DNA of 40,363 bases from Corallincola holothuriorum (GCF_003336225.1 NZ_QPID01000016.1:1-40363); one strand, 5' to 3'; shown: positions 25,487 to 35,776, numbered from the stretch's first letter. The notes: generated from the sequence alone by a model not told the origin. A program made the numbers and translations.

Positions 25487-26484
25487 CTCTTATTAAAGTA
25501 CCATTGAATCTTTTTAACTAACTCATACATTCTGATTACAACTTGAGGAGCAATTGGAATATCTTTAACTAGCGCTAGGAAATTATGATACTTTGAAATA
25601 TACGTGTTATCTACGGGAACAATTTTTTTTCTAAAGTTAGCTTTATCACCTAACCTCAAATATGATAATGAAGCAAAGAAATTAAGAGCGTTGATTTTTT
25701 TTTCAATTCCCTTTCGATTGTAAGGAAAGTCCTCTTGCATACGCCGTATTGCAATAATCATCCTTTCTGAATACGCTATTTTTCCTTTAGGCGCTGTGCG
25801 CTTCATTTTATCAGTCCAAGATCCAAAGGATTCAATTCTATAAGCAGAAAGAATCTCTGGTGAGTACATTCCTCCAGTTTTCCTTGCTGCATATAGCTCA
25901 ATAAAAACATCACCTATTGGTGCATCATCAAACCAGCTAGGCAATAATTTCACCTCAGACGAACTTATAAAGTACGAACTTGTAGGTGCAAATTGCCCCG
26001 GGTAAGAAAGGATATCGTTGCAATCAAAAAATAGCTCCTTCTCAGCACCAAAAAAACGCCTTTTGTTTTGCTTTATCTTTAGGGAGTTACTGTTTACAGA
26101 ATGACAAGCGTGTATAAAGAAATTCACTTCACTGTTATTTTTAGCTAGTTCATATTGTAGCTGAATTTTTTTTTCATTAAGCCAAAAATCATCACCTTCA
26201 CAAAGGGCAATGTAATCGCCAGACGAAGAAGAAAACACCTTTCTAAAATTACGGTTCATACCTAAGTTAACATCTGATTTCAATACAGTAATCAACTGCG
26301 GATAGTTCTCTTCAAACTCTTTCAATATGGGATATGTGCCATCAGTACTTTTGTCATCTCTAATGATAATCTCAAAATTAAAGTCAGTTTTCTGCGAAAC
26401 TAGACTTTCCAAACATTCTCGAATGTAGGGCTCGTGGTTATACGTGATTACACAAATACTAACTTTAACGGGATTTCTTTCCAC
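25483..26484 (-). CDS. Glycosyltransferase family 2
   Basis: This is an inverting GT-A glycosyltransferase. The N-terminal domain shows VSICVITYNHEPYIRECLESL, IIIRDDKSTDGTYPIL and the metal-binding CEGDDFW. The C-terminal part includes GGMYSPEILSAYRIE. I prefer the GTG at 26484 (VERNPVKVS), preceded by AGGAA, which leaves a 20-base overlap with wzx. An ATG at 26526 would give 347 residues and an unlikely 62-base overlap. It ends in a four-base overlap with wzy. It belongs to the AT-rich centre. Which sugar it adds is not known. Confidence 0.85.
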   Translation of the reverse strand: MERNPVKVSICVITYNHEPYIRECLESLVSQKTDFNFEIIIRDDKSTDGTYPILKEFEENYPQLITVLKSDVNLGMNRNFRKVFSSSSGDYIALCEGDDFWLNEKKIQLQYELAKNNSEVNFFIHACHSVNSNSLKIKQNKRRFFGAEKELFFDCNDILSYPGQFAPTSSYFISSSEVKLLPSWFDDAPIGDVFIELYAARKTGGMYSPEILSAYRIESFGSWTDKMKRTAPKGKIAYSERMIIAIRRMQEDFPYNRKGIEKKINALNFFASLSYLRLGDKANFRKKIVPVDNTYISKYHNFLALVKDIPIAPQVVIRMYELVKKIQWYFNKR

Positions 26485-27991
26485 ATGAATTCCTATTTCT
26501 TTTAAGCAAGATTTTAAAACGTGCATAAATAGCTACTGGGCCCCCAAAAAGAAGACAACCGAAAATAATGACAAAAAGCAAATTTTCAAGTCGACTGGAA
26601 AGCGAATATTTTGGCGCACATAATGAAATAAACGTAGCAAACAACATTATGGGAAATATCAATTTCAGCACATCACTAATCAACCATTTCAGGTGTAAAT
26701 TAGGCTCTAATTTATGATGCACATAAGCCACCCAACATAAGAAAAATAGAGCATTCATACTTAGCCAGACATAACCGGCGCCTAACGAACCAAAGTTTAC
26801 AGCCGCCAAAATGACACATGGAATTAAGATAACAACCAGACCTAAGTTGCCAATCAAGTGATAACGTAAATTACCCTTGGCATATTGAATATAATAAGAG
26901 AATGCAGAGATTGACAAAAATAGATTACCTGCTGCATATAATCTCAATATCGGGGCGGCTTGAGAGGCCAAATATTCGTCACCAGTCCACGCGATAAGTA
27001 ACGGCTTCGCCGTTGCAATCAAAGTTATAGCAGTGGTCCCAGCAATTATTGAAACTAGTTTTGTTGCTTTCCGATATACCTTTATCATTTCAGTATGTTT
27101 ATTTTCAGCATGTAATCGAGCCATTCTCGGCATGATTGCACTACTGATTGGCCCACCGATGACTATGATGCCATTAGCCACTAAAACAGCTAAAGTAAAG
27201 TAACCATAGTCTTCGAGAGATAAAATACCTGATAATACTAATTTGTCTGTTTGAGTGACAAACACCCAAACCGAGGCGGTAAATGCAATAGTAAGCGAGA
27301 ATTTTAATGTCGGCTTTATTGGTTCAAACGACCAACCTATTTTTTCATTTAAATCTTTTTTTCTTGGCAGTAATTCTCTTGTTTTTAAAGCTAAGCCTGT
27401 ATTTTCGAGCAGAGCAACACAAAACTGATGAACAAAAAACACGATCGGTGTGAACCCGTAATGCCACATACTAAAGAAAACACCCACAAACCTGAGCGTA
27501 GCAACAATTACGTTAAAACCACTTAACCAAACTAATTCTTCAGAACCTGACACCACTCCACGATATAGACCGGTAATCCAGCGAAGCGCTACGCTTATAG
27601 CCATTACTTGCACAGCAATAATAACATCTGAAATACTCAAGCTTTCTATATTAAGCCACTTTGTTGCCACTGACTCTGATAATAAAAATAGAACGCCACC
27701 ACCTACTACAGCTATTGATAAAAAAATCATACTCAAAGCACGATATAGCTGACTGAATTCTAGTTTGGATAAGGCACCAGCACGATATCGAGCAGTTTCA
27801 CGAGCAATAGTAGGAGTTAACCCTAGGTCTAAAACATTAAACCAAACTTGTAGCATCGCAAAGAAGCCAATTAAACCATATGCTTCGCTGCCCATATACT
27901 TTATATACATAGGAAGCAGCACTATACCTATAATTGTCACATATATTTGACTCACATAGTTACATACTATGTTTTTCTTAAGATTGACCAC
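26465..27991 (-). CDS. wzx: Wzx repeat-unit flippase
   Basis: This MATE/MVF-like inner-membrane transporter moves undecaprenyl-linked repeat units to the periplasm. The 508 residues contain 12-14 predicted helices by eye. The characteristic N-terminus is MYIKYMGSEAYGLIGFFAMLQVWFNVLDLGLTPTIARETARYR. The start is GTG at 27991, directly after the formyltransferase stop. The last bases overlap the GT2 gene. Presence of both Wzx and Wzy, together with Wzz, fixes the Wzx/Wzy-dependent mechanism. No ABC transporter genes are present. Confidence 0.92.
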   Translation of the reverse strand: MVNLKKNIVCNYVSQIYVTIIGIVLLPMYIKYMGSEAYGLIGFFAMLQVWFNVLDLGLTPTIARETARYRAGALSKLEFSQLYRALSMIFLSIAVVGGGVLFLLSESVATKWLNIESLSISDVIIAVQVMAISVALRWITGLYRGVVSGSEELVWLSGFNVIVATLRFVGVFFSMWHYGFTPIVFFVHQFCVALLENTGLALKTRELLPRKKDLNEKIGWSFEPIKPTLKFSLTIAFTASVWVFVTQTDKLVLSGILSLEDYGYFTLAVLVANGIIVIGGPISSAIMPRMARLHAENKHTEMIKVYRKATKLVSIIAGTTAITLIATAKPLLIAWTGDEYLASQAAPILRLYAAGNLFLSISAFSYYIQYAKGNLRYHLIGNLGLVVILIPCVILAAVNFGSLGAGYVWLSMNALFFLCWVAYVHHKLEPNLHLKWLISDVLKLIFPIMLFATFISLCAPKYSLSSRLENLLFVIIFGCLLFGGPVAIYARFKILLKRNRNSCGKKSR

Positions 27992-28723
27992 CTACAACAC
28001 TTCTTTATTAAGAGATATTTTTATATAGATCTTTTCTGAATTTTCGTCTAAAAAATAGGCATTATTGAAGTCACCATGAGTTAATGCCCTTAATAAATCA
28101 ATATGCTCTCCCAATGAGCCTTCTGAAGATAAATCCAGACTCCTCAACGCATTAAAATCCTCTATACTATTATAATTACCTTCAGTTTTTAGTTCTTCAC
28201 AAGGATAATTCCCTGAGATCAAATCAAGTAGATGGTTAGATATTAGATATTTTTCCTCTGAGATGACATTTCTATATACATCTAATGACGTATCGTAAGA
28301 ATTAACATCAACTTTTCGCTGGTAAATTACTGCACCATGATCAATTTCTGAATCCATTAAATGAATAGTACAACCAACTGGCTTACCATTTACTATTGAA
28401 AATACTTGTGGATACCAGCCCCTGTTATAAGGATTTAATCCAGGGTGAACGTTAATACATCGAATAGAGTCAACTAAATTTGGAGGGAATATTTGTTTAC
28501 AATGAGCTGAAATAACCAAATCATACTTTTCAATTATTTTACTTACGGAGGAACAATCTTTCATGTCAACGAAGCTCATACCCAGTTCTATTAATTTTTT
28601 GGGGTTTTTGTTTATAGCGCTATAAGAATAGTTAAATGAGGCTGTATCATAGGGAATGCATTTAGCAACAGACTTAAAGTGCTCTACAAGCTCAAAATTA
28701 TCAGATACAATTAGTACTTTCAT
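27992..28723 (-). CDS. vioF: dTDP-4-amino-4,6-dideoxyglucose N-formyltransferase (VioF/WlaRD-like)
   Basis: This enzyme transfers a formyl group from N10-formyltetrahydrofolate to the 4-amino group of dTDP-Qui4N. The 243 residues show the formyltransferase active site: Asn91 and His93 in CINVHPGLNPYNRGWYPQ, and Asp128 in MDSEIDHGAVI. The segment SAHCKQIFPPNLVDSIRC is typical of the VioF/WlaRD group. It overlaps the aminotransferase by four bases, so the pair is coupled, and RmlA/RmlB lie just upstream. Formylation at C3 of a 3-amino sugar is an alternative, but the motif pattern favours Qui4N. Confidence 0.88.
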   Translation of the reverse strand: MKVLIVSDNFELVEHFKSVAKCIPYDTASFNYSYSAINKNPKKLIELGMSFVDMKDCSSVSKIIEKYDLVISAHCKQIFPPNLVDSIRCINVHPGLNPYNRGWYPQVFSIVNGKPVGCTIHLMDSEIDHGAVIYQRKVDVNSYDTSLDVYRNVISEEKYLISNHLLDLISGNYPCEELKTEGNYNSIEDFNALRSLDLSSEGSLGEHIDLLRALTHGDFNNAYFLDENSEKIYIKISLNKEVL

Positions 28724-29808
28724 TTTTTTAAAGCCTTTTTAACTACAGCTACAACTCTATTTACATCTTCAATGGTCATATAGAAATGTAGTGGCAAACA
28801 TAGTATAGAATCAGTCAAAGCGTTACTATTTTCATTAGAGTGAACAAAATTTTCGCTGAAAACACGATCCAGTGATGGAGAAAAATAATGGCGGGATTGA
28901 ATATTATTTTTCTTAAGAGTAGCCTCGACAAACTTACGTTCTTCATTACTAGACAATTTGATTGGCATATATGCACCATTCAAGCTTGATCGCGTATCCC
29001 AAGTAGGCATATCAACAATATCTCGTAGTCCATCACGATATATATTGATTAGGCGAGAGCGGCAAGCTAAAATGTCATCAATTTCATCAAGAAGAGTTAA
29101 CCCTACGGCACACTGGTATTCATTAAGTTTGGCATTAATTCCTACCTCTCTTATTTTACCATCCTCTGAATTTATTCCAAAATTAATTAAACGCTTCGCT
29201 AACTGGTAGTCATTTCTATTTTTAAAAACTACGGCTCCGCCCTCTACCGTATGAAAAATTTTTGTTGCATGAAAACTTAACGTACTGGCATCACCAAAAT
29301 TCAGTACAGACTTCCCCTCAATTTTCACACCAAAAGCATGAGCGGCATCGTAAATAATTCTTACATTTTTCTTTTTTGCAATATCTTCAAACTTGGCAAC
29401 ATCACAAGGATTTCCATACACATGGGTAGCTACAATTGTGTCTATTTCAGAATCAACATCTAACGCTTGCTGAGATTTTTCAGGACACAAATTATATGAA
29501 TACCTTTCAACATCACTAAATGAAACGTCGACATCCTGCCATATTAACGAACTAGCGGTAGCTACAAAACTGAATGGAGTTGTTAGTGCTTTTTTTACAT
29601 TAAGTACTTTATATGCGACCTGTAACGCAAGTGTGCCATTGGAAACAAGCAGTAAGTTTTCAACACCTAAGTACTCTTCTAACCTTTTAGTTAATTTCTG
29701 ATGTAATGGGCCAAAATTAGTATACCAGCCATTTTCATGAACTTGTTTTAAGTAATTGGTAAGCTTTATTATATCTGGTTCTACAGGTTGGTTTAATTTA
29801 ATATCCAT
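28720..29808 (-). CDS. dTDP-4-keto-6-deoxyglucose aminotransferase (VioA-like)
   Basis: This DegT/DnrJ/EryC1 PLP enzyme has 362 residues. PLP contacts include IIYDAAHAFG (Asp154) and the Schiff-base lysine in SFHATKIFHTVEGGAVVF (Lys183). NGWYTNFGPLHQKL at the N-terminus is typical of sugar 4-aminotransferases. It sits between rmlA (one-base gap) and the formyltransferase (four-base overlap). With RmlA and RmlB it should make dTDP-Qui4N from dTDP-4-keto-6-deoxyglucose. It differs clearly from the second DegT enzyme at 10542-11717 (active-site SFCQDK). Fuc4N as product is possible, since the stereochemistry at C4 cannot be read here. Confidence 0.87.
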   Translation of the reverse strand: MDIKLNQPVEPDIIKLTNYLKQVHENGWYTNFGPLHQKLTKRLEEYLGVENLLLVSNGTLALQVAYKVLNVKKALTTPFSFVATASSLIWQDVDVSFSDVERYSYNLCPEKSQQALDVDSEIDTIVATHVYGNPCDVAKFEDIAKKKNVRIIYDAAHAFGVKIEGKSVLNFGDASTLSFHATKIFHTVEGGAVVFKNRNDYQLAKRLINFGINSEDGKIREVGINAKLNEYQCAVGLTLLDEIDDILACRSRLINIYRDGLRDIVDMPTWDTRSSLNGAYMPIKLSSNEERKFVEATLKKNNIQSRHYFSPSLDRVFSENFVHSNENSNALTDSILCLPLHFYMTIEDVNRVVAVVKKALKK

Positions 29809-29809
29809 C

Positions 29810-30673
29810 TCAATCCAATAAGCTCATTAAATACTGGCCATAACCATTTTTCAACATAGGTTTTGCGAGACTCTTTAGCTGCAATTCCGTTAACCAACCA
29901 TTATTAAAGGAAATTTCTTCTAGACAAGCAATCTTGAATCCCTGTCTATGTTCAATTGTCTGTACAAATTGTCCCGCTTCTAATAGGGATTCATGTTTAC
30001 CAGTATCAAGCCACGCAAAACCTCGACCTAACAACTCAACATTCAAATCTCCACGTTCTAAGTAGGTGTTATTCACACAAGTAATCTCTAATTCACCACG
30101 TACTGATGGCTTTATTAGTTTAGATATTTCAACCACATCATTATCATAGAAATACAAGCCTGTTACTGCATAATTTGACTTTGCTCGCACTGGTTTTTCT
30201 TCTATAGAAATTGCTTTTTTGTTTTTATCAAATTCGACCACACCAAAATGCTCAGGATCCTTAACTTGATAACCAAAAACCGTAGCGCCTTGTCTTTTGG
30301 TTGCGGCATTTATTAGCTTTGGGGAAAAGCCTTGCCCATAAAAAATATTATCACCTAGTGCTAAACACACATTATCATTACCGATAAACTCTTCACCAAT
30401 AATAAAGGCTTGTGCTAAACCGTCTGGACTGGGCTGAATGGCATAGCTAAGATTGATACCAAAATCACTACCATCACCTAACAAACGAATAAAAGCAGCT
30501 TGGTCTTCGGGTCTTGTGATTATTAATATGTCCCTTATACCAGCCAACATAAGTACGGATATTGGATAGTAAATCATCGGCTTGTCATACACTGGAAGCA
30601 GCTGTTTAGATACACCTTTGGTAATCGGATAAAGGCGAGTACCGGAGCCGCCTGCAAGAACTATCCCTTTCAT
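29810..30673 (-). CDS. rmlA: Glucose-1-phosphate thymidylyltransferase
   Basis: This enzyme makes dTDP-glucose from dTTP and glucose-1-phosphate. The 287 residues match the family: [28 protein letters not shown] at the start, [29 protein letters not shown] and [10 protein letters not shown]. The ATG at 30673 lies four bases after the rmlB stop. rmlC and rmlD are missing, so dTDP-rhamnose is not made by this cluster. The product is better explained as feeding the aminotransferase/formyltransferase pair downstream. Confidence 0.97.
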   Translation of the reverse strand: MKGIVLAGGSGTRLYPITKGVSKQLLPVYDKPMIYYPISVLMLAGIRDILIITRPEDQAAFIRLLGDGSDFGINLSYAIQPSPDGLAQAFIIGEEFIGNDNVCLALGDNIFYGQGFSPKLINAATKRQGATVFGYQVKDPEHFGVVEFDKNKKAISIEEKPVRAKSNYAVTGLYFYDNDVVEISKLIKPSVRGELEITCVNNTYLERGDLNVELLGRGFAWLDTGKHESLLEAGQFVQTIEHRQGFKIACLEEISFNNGWLTELQLKSLAKPMLKNGYGQYLMSLLD

Positions 30674-30676
30674 TTT

Positions 30677-31756
30677 TTATGCTCCAAGGCGCTCGCGTTG
30701 ATAAGAACCATCTTGCACTCTTTTGCACCACTCCTGATTATTCAAGTACCACTCTACTGTTTTACGCAATCCACTTTCAAAGCTCTCGTCAGGAACCCAG
30801 CCCAGTTCACGCTGAATTTTAGAAGCATCAATAGCGTAGCGGACATCGTGGCCAGGGCGGTCGGTAACATAGGTTATCAGACTCTCAAAACCATCTGGAT
30901 TCCCGCCTTCGCGGGAATAACGGCAAGAGGGAGCCAATTCTTCAAGCAGCGAACAGATGGTTTGCACTACCTCAATATTCTTCTGCTCGTTATGCCCACC
31001 TATGTTATAAGTTACCGCCACCTCGCCCTCGGTAACAACTTTGTAAAGAGCACGAGCATGATCTTCTACATACAACCAATCTCGAACCTGACTGCCATCT
31101 CCATACACAGGTAACGGCTTGCCTTCTAAGGCATTCAAGATCATGTGGGGGATTAATTTTTCAGGGAAATGATACGGGCCATAGTTGTTAGAACAGTTAG
31201 TAACAATCACCGGTAGGCCATAAGTGCGATGCCAAGCTCGAACAAGATGATCACTCGATGCTTTGGAAGCAGAGTATGGAGAGCTTGGCTCGTAATTGTT
31301 CTCTTCGGTGAAGAGAGCATCCGTACCATGCAAGTCACCATACACCTCATCGGTGCTAATGTGATGAAAACGGAAAGCGGCTTTGTGGTCGACATCGAGT
31401 GTATTCCAGTAGCTACGCGCCGCCTCTAACAAGGTAAAGGTGCCCATAATATTGGTCTGCATAAATTCAGCTGGGCCATCAATGGAACGATCAACATGAG
31501 ACTCGGCCGCTAAATGCATAACCGCAGTCGGCTGATATTCTTCAAAAACCTCAGCCATAGCTAATGCATCACAAATATCTGCCTGAATAAAGTGATAACG
31601 TTCATGATCAGTAACTGACGCCAGAGATTCGACATTACCCGCATAGGTGAGTTTATCGACATTAACAACAGCGTCGTTTGTGTTTTCGATGATATGGCGT
31701 ACAACAGCGCTACCGATAAAGCCCGCGCCACCAGTAACAAGAATTTTCACTTTCAC
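30677..31756 (-). CDS. rmlB: dTDP-glucose 4,6-dehydratase with an in-frame repeat insertion
   Basis: This enzyme converts dTDP-glucose to dTDP-4-keto-6-deoxyglucose. The 359 residues show [11 protein letters not shown] (9-19), STDEVYGD (134-141) and the catalytic YSASK (Tyr161, Lys165), plus [19 protein letters not shown]. The start is GTG at 31756, overlapping wecC by four bases. Residues about 277-290 ([14 protein letters not shown]) are not part of the usual RmlB sequence. They are encoded by a palindromic repeat at 30899-30918 and its flanks, between LLEELAP and [13 protein letters not shown]. The reading frame is kept and catalytic residues are intact, so the enzyme is probably active. 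Confidence 0.96.
   Translation of the reverse strand: MKVKILVTGGAGFIGSAVVRHIIENTNDAVVNVDKLTYAGNVESLASVTDHERYHFIQADICDALAMAEVFEEYQPTAVMHLAAESHVDRSIDGPAEFMQTNIMGTFTLLEAARSYWNTLDVDHKAAFRFHHISTDEVYGDLHGTDALFTEENNYEPSSPYSASKASSDHLVRAWHRTYGLPVIVTNCSNNYGPYHFPEKLIPHMILNALEGKPLPVYGDGSQVRDWLYVEDHARALYKVVTEGEVAVTYNIGGHNEQKNIEVVQTICSLLEELAPSCRYSREGGNPDGFESLITYVTDRPGHDVRYAIDASKIQRELGWVPDESFESGLRKTVEWYLNNQEWCKRVQDGSYQRERLGA
30899..30918. repeat. dRS3-like palindrome inside rmlB
   Basis: ATTCCCGC-CTTC-GCGGGAAT is a perfect eight-base-arm palindrome. It fits the ATTCCC-N8-GGGAAT pattern known as dRS3 in Neisseria, and similar dispersed repeats occur elsewhere in Proteobacteria. On the coding strand it gives SREGGNP, the typical peptide read from such repeats. 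Confidence 0.85.
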
Positions 31757-33027
31757 CAGATCCCCTTTGTATCAATAATCACCAATGACTCAGGAACGTC
31801 ACTGCAGCCTTTAAACTCAGCATGATCAACAAGCAACACAGCAATATCAGCCACTTCAAACGCTTCATCAACCGCCACTAACTGAGCATTTTCTGCCGCA
31901 CGCTTTGGTAACTGTTCGATATTAGGCTCGACAAAATAGAGCGTTGCTGGGTGGCTAGCTGCAATGCTCATAGCAATGGCTAATGCAGGGCTTTCACGCA
32001 GATCATCAATATCTGGTTTAAACGCCAAACCAAAGCAAGCGATCTTCACATCTGCGGCTGTTTTAGTGGGATTGCACTGTAGAAATTCTGCTACCGCCAA
32101 TTTTACTTTTTCAACCACCCACTCAGGCTTACTATCATTAACCTGACGAGCTGTATGGATCAGCTTTGCCAGCGCTGGCGTTTTAGACACGATAAACCAC
32201 GGATCGACAGCAATGCAGTGGCCGCCAACGCCAGGACCGGGTTGCAGAATATTTACCCTTGGATGCCGATTAGCCAGTGCAATAAGCTCCCATACATCTA
32301 TGTTCAGCGTGTCGCAAATAAGTGACAGTTCATTGGCAAAAGCAATGCTAACATCACGAGATGCATTCTCGGTAAGTTTGGCCATTTCTGCTGTACGGGC
32401 GTTGGTTATTACGCATTCACCCTGAACAAATGTTTTGTACAGCTCGACACTTCTCGCCGAACATTTTGCTGTCATGCCACCTATTACTCGGTCATTTTCT
32501 ACCAACTCTCGAACTACATGCCCAGGTAATACCCGCTCTGGACAGTGCGCGACATTAATATCGGCATCTTCACCAGCTTGTTGTGGGAAAGTAAGATCTG
32601 AACGAGCTTCTGCCAACCATTCGGCCATCTGCTCCGTTGCGCCAACGGGTGAAGTTGATTCAAGGATAACCAGGTCACCTTTTTTAAGCACCGGTGCAAT
32701 CGCATTAGCAGCTGATTCGATATATGCCAGATCAGGCTCAGGTACCTCACTTTCATTACATGGCTTGAACGGTGTTGGCACCGCAATCAAAAAGGCATCT
32801 GCGACCGCGGGCAAAGTAGTCGCAGTCAGGTACCCTTGGGTAACCGCAGCATGGACGATCATATCGAGTTCTGGCTCGACAATATGAATTTGCCCTTTGT
32901 TAATGGTGTTTACAGCATGCTGATTCACGTCAACACCGATTACTTTTTTCTTACGGGAGGCGAACATGGCCGCAGTCGGCAGACCAATGTAACCAAGACC
33001 AACTACTGATATAGTTTCAAAAGACAT
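31753..33027 (-). CDS. wecC: UDP-N-acetyl-D-mannosamine dehydrogenase
   Basis: This enzyme oxidises UDP-ManNAc to UDP-ManNAcA with NAD+. The 424 residues include the Rossmann motif [16 protein letters not shown] near the start, [36 protein letters not shown], and the catalytic cysteine in [15 protein letters not shown], followed by [18 protein letters not shown]. It follows wecB by 53 bases and overlaps rmlB by four. The wecB-wecC pair predicts ManNAcA in the glycan. It could also serve enterobacterial common antigen-like glycans, but none of the other wec genes are here. Confidence 0.95.
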   Translation of the reverse strand: MSFETISVVGLGYIGLPTAAMFASRKKKVIGVDVNQHAVNTINKGQIHIVEPELDMIVHAAVTQGYLTATTLPAVADAFLIAVPTPFKPCNESEVPEPDLAYIESAANAIAPVLKKGDLVILESTSPVGATEQMAEWLAEARSDLTFPQQAGEDADINVAHCPERVLPGHVVRELVENDRVIGGMTAKCSARSVELYKTFVQGECVITNARTAEMAKLTENASRDVSIAFANELSLICDTLNIDVWELIALANRHPRVNILQPGPGVGGHCIAVDPWFIVSKTPALAKLIHTARQVNDSKPEWVVEKVKLAVAEFLQCNPTKTAADVKIACFGLAFKPDIDDLRESPALAIAMSIAASHPATLYFVEPNIEQLPKRAAENAQLVAVDEAFEVADIAVLLVDHAEFKGCSDVPESLVIIDTKGIW

Positions 33028-33080
33028 GGTTTTCCTTTAATTTACATTAAGCAGGTTCAACTTTCGTGCAGTAACAACGG

Positions 33081-34196
33081 TCAGTTAGCGAGCGTTTCAA
33101 GAATGCGTTTACAGGCAGATCCATCACCGTAAGGGTTGTGAGCAACACTCATTTTTGTGTATGCGCCTTCATCCGTTAACAGCGTTGTTAGTTCGGTAAC
33201 TATTTGCCTTACATCGGTACCAACCAACTTTACCGTTCCTGCATCTACTGCTTCGGGCCTTTCTGTTGTTTCACGCATTACCAGAACCGGTTTGCCCAGC
33301 GATGGTGCTTCTTCCTGGATCCCTCCCGAGTCGGTCAGAATGACACTGGATCGATTCATTAAGTACACGAAGGGGAGATAATCCTGTGGTTCAATTAAAA
33401 ACACGTTATCGAGACTCTTAAGCAGACGGTTTACAGGCTCCCGGACGTTAGGATTGAGATGAACAGGATAAACGAACTGTACAGATGGAAAGCGACTCGC
33501 CATGTAGGCTATGGCCTCACAGATACGTTCGAAACCGCCACCAAAGCTTTCACGCCTATGCCCAGTGATCAGCACCAGACGCTGAGTGGCATTCAAGAAA
33601 TTAAACCTAGCACTTAGATTTGCTGCCAATTCTGTATCTGATTTCAATTTATCAACCACATCCAACAAAGCATCGATGACCGTATTACCGGTAACAACCA
33701 CCTTAGATGCGTCTACATTTTCGTTAAGTAGATTTTTTCTTGAAGCATCGGTAGGCGCAAAGTGCAATTCGGCCAATGCACCTGTAAGCTTTCGATTACC
33801 CTCTTCTGGCCACGGCGAGTTGATGTTACCTGTCCTTAAACCTGCTTCTACATGGCCTACCTTTATCTGTTGATAATAAGATGCCAAAGTCGCTGATAAC
33901 GTAGTGGCTGTGTCACCATGTACTAACACATAATCGGGGTTGAATTCTGCCAAAACTGGCTTCAAACCGTTTAAGATGCCACAAGTTACATCGGTAAGAT
34001 CTTGGTTTGGTTTCATCAGGTTAAGATCGTAATCGGGAGTTATCTCAAAAAGCGCTAAGACCTGATCTAGCATTTCTCTATGCTGCGCAGTTACACATAC
34101 TTTTGCATCAAAACGTTCGTCTTTAGCCAGAGCATGGACGAGAGGAGCCATTTTTATTGCTTCGGGTCTTGTTCCAAAGACGGTAAGTATTCTCAT
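33081..34196 (-). CDS. wecB: UDP-N-acetylglucosamine 2-epimerase
   Basis: This non-hydrolysing epimerase converts UDP-GlcNAc to UDP-ManNAc. The 371 residues begin [23 protein letters not shown]. They contain [49 protein letters not shown] and [30 protein letters not shown], all standard for WecB. A 227-base gap with a run of TGATTTT words separates it from wzz. No clear promoter or terminator was found there, and transcription from the rightmost promoter with RfaH readthrough is the likely source. Confidence 0.97.
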   Translation of the reverse strand: MRILTVFGTRPEAIKMAPLVHALAKDERFDAKVCVTAQHREMLDQVLALFEITPDYDLNLMKPNQDLTDVTCGILNGLKPVLAEFNPDYVLVHGDTATTLSATLASYYQQIKVGHVEAGLRTGNINSPWPEEGNRKLTGALAELHFAPTDASRKNLLNENVDASKVVVTGNTVIDALLDVVDKLKSDTELAANLSARFNFLNATQRLVLITGHRRESFGGGFERICEAIAYMASRFPSVQFVYPVHLNPNVREPVNRLLKSLDNVFLIEPQDYLPFVYLMNRSSVILTDSGGIQEEAPSLGKPVLVMRETTERPEAVDAGTVKLVGTDVRQIVTELTTLLTDEGAYTKMSVAHNPYGDGSACKRILETLAN

Positions 34197-34423
34197 TGAG
34201 CGGTAACATCCTAATTTATAAACTTTAAACGATCAGATTAAACTTAAATATCAAAAGGTTAACCAAATAAAAACGGCCTCGTGCATTCCTTACGCAAAAT
34301 TCGGGGAGGTGATTATTTTCGAAAGGATCAGGGTGAGCGGCGAGTCCAACGATATTGACTTTGATTTTGATTTTTAGGCTTTTTAAACCAACTTAGGCAG
34401 CTGATGTTTCAACATACCTAAGT

Positions 34424-35515
34424 TTAATCTTCAGCATCTTTACGCGAAAAATTCCTGATAAGTACAACCATCACCCCGAGCATGCCACCGAGCATCACGC
34501 CCAACACACAAATTAGCGCTCGTTTAGGCTTGGCCTTTTCTTCTGGAACAATTGCTGGGTCAACGGTCTTGAATACGTACTCTTCCCTGACTTCGGCGAG
34601 CATCACTGTTTTGGTCTGTTCTTCAATTAATTGGTAGAACACGGTTTGCATATCAGCCACTGAGGTCTTTTCCAGCTGTGCTTCCAGATATGCGATGCTG
34701 CGTTTAGCTTCATCGGTTTCTACGGTTTTGAGATGCTGATTAATATCTTTGACTAGAAGATCAACCCACTGCTTAGCAACGATGGGGGAGTGATGTTCAA
34801 CGGACAGAGTGACAAACAATGTGGTTTCGTCTTGGACAACGTTTAATACCTCTTTTGAGAATACTTCATACGCTTCCCAAGCAGACGGTTTAGGCTTTTT
34901 AGGTGGTTCGACGTCCCGCAACCATGTTTTAGTTTTAACGTCATAGATTTCTGGATCGATGGCAAGCTCGCCGGACATTTTATTCCAGGATTTCGCAGCC
35001 ATCAGCGGTACGAGCAAGCCATGACGTTCGATAAAGGATTGAATAAAAGCGCGGGATTTTAGGACTTTAATGGCCAGCCCTGTCTTATCTTCACCACCGC
35101 CGCCACCTAGGTTAACCCCTGCTAGGCTTGCTAACCCACCAAACTGCCCAGCCAAAGCGCGCAAGCCGCCGGCGCCGCCAGCACTTTCGGCGGGGGCGAG
35201 CAGTGCATCTGCTTTATAGATGTTGGGCTTGCTGATGGCGAATGCCACCGCGCCGACAGCAAAGATCGCCGTGATGGCGATGATTAGCAGTTTGCCGCGC
35301 CAAATGACGTTCCACAGTTCCCGCAGGTCTATTTCATCGTCTGCTGGTTGTTGCATGTAGGGCATCGGCATATAGCCTGGGTATTGGCCTGCATATGGCT
35401 GATTGTCGTTATTCAATGGTGCTGCACCTGATTGAAATGACGGCGACTGTTCTTGCCCGTTTGGAAGGGAAGTTGTCGCGGAAGAATGCGCAGGTGTTGT
35501 TTTGTTGCTTGGCAT
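34424..35515 (-). CDS. wzz: Wzz polysaccharide chain-length regulator
   Basis: This inner-membrane co-polymerase sets the number of repeat units added by Wzy. The 363 residues show a proline/glutamine-rich cytosolic N-terminus (about 1-55), DDEIDLRELWNVIWRGK before a first helix (about 73-93), a long periplasmic helical domain, and a second helix (ALICVLGVMLGGMLGVMVVLI) near the C-terminus with the conserved proline-rich lead-in PEEKAKPKR. No cytoplasmic tyrosine-kinase domain is present, so it is of the O-antigen Wzz type and not a full Wzc. It lies downstream of the export protein, separated by 261 bases of palindromic repeats. Confidence 0.92.
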   Translation of the reverse strand: MPSNKTTPAHSSATTSLPNGQEQSPSFQSGAAPLNNDNQPYAGQYPGYMPMPYMQQPADDEIDLRELWNVIWRGKLLIIAITAIFAVGAVAFAISKPNIYKADALLAPAESAGGAGGLRALAGQFGGLASLAGVNLGGGGGEDKTGLAIKVLKSRAFIQSFIERHGLLVPLMAAKSWNKMSGELAIDPEIYDVKTKTWLRDVEPPKKPKPSAWEAYEVFSKEVLNVVQDETTLFVTLSVEHHSPIVAKQWVDLLVKDINQHLKTVETDEAKRSIAYLEAQLEKTSVADMQTVFYQLIEEQTKTVMLAEVREEYVFKTVDPAIVPEEKAKPKRALICVLGVMLGGMLGVMVVLIRNFSRKDAED

Positions 35516-35588
35516 ATAAATATCTGCTCAGTTTTATCTGCTGTTTATGTGCGTAGTAAATTAGTTTTTTGGGGAGGGAAAAAGCAAG

Positions 35589-35770
35589 CGCCCCCTCATC
35601 CTAGCCTTCTCCCACTAGGGGAGAAGGAACAAAAAGCATGAATCTTAGAAGCTGGGAGCAAAGCCCCCCTCATCTCAGCCTTCTCCCGCGAGGGGAGAAG
35701 GGGTTAGAACTAAAAGCAAACACCCCTCACCCCGGCCTTCTCCCACAAAGGGGAGAAGGAGAAAGAGCTA
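35589..35770. repeat. Three palindromic repeats between wzz and the export gene
   Basis: Three successive copies start near 35591, 35664 and 35722. Each has CCCCTCA followed by CTTCTCCC and GGGGAGAAGG, forming a hairpin with a loop of a few bases. They fill the space between the 3' end of the SLBB export gene and the wzz start. They would form stem-loops in the operon transcript and could affect expression downstream. Confidence 0.85.
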
Positions 35771-35776
35771 AACGCA

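Noticed and set aside
28720-31756. dTDP-rhamnose pathway
   Set aside because: rmlC and rmlD are absent from the window, and the downstream aminotransferase and formyltransferase better explain rmlA/rmlB.
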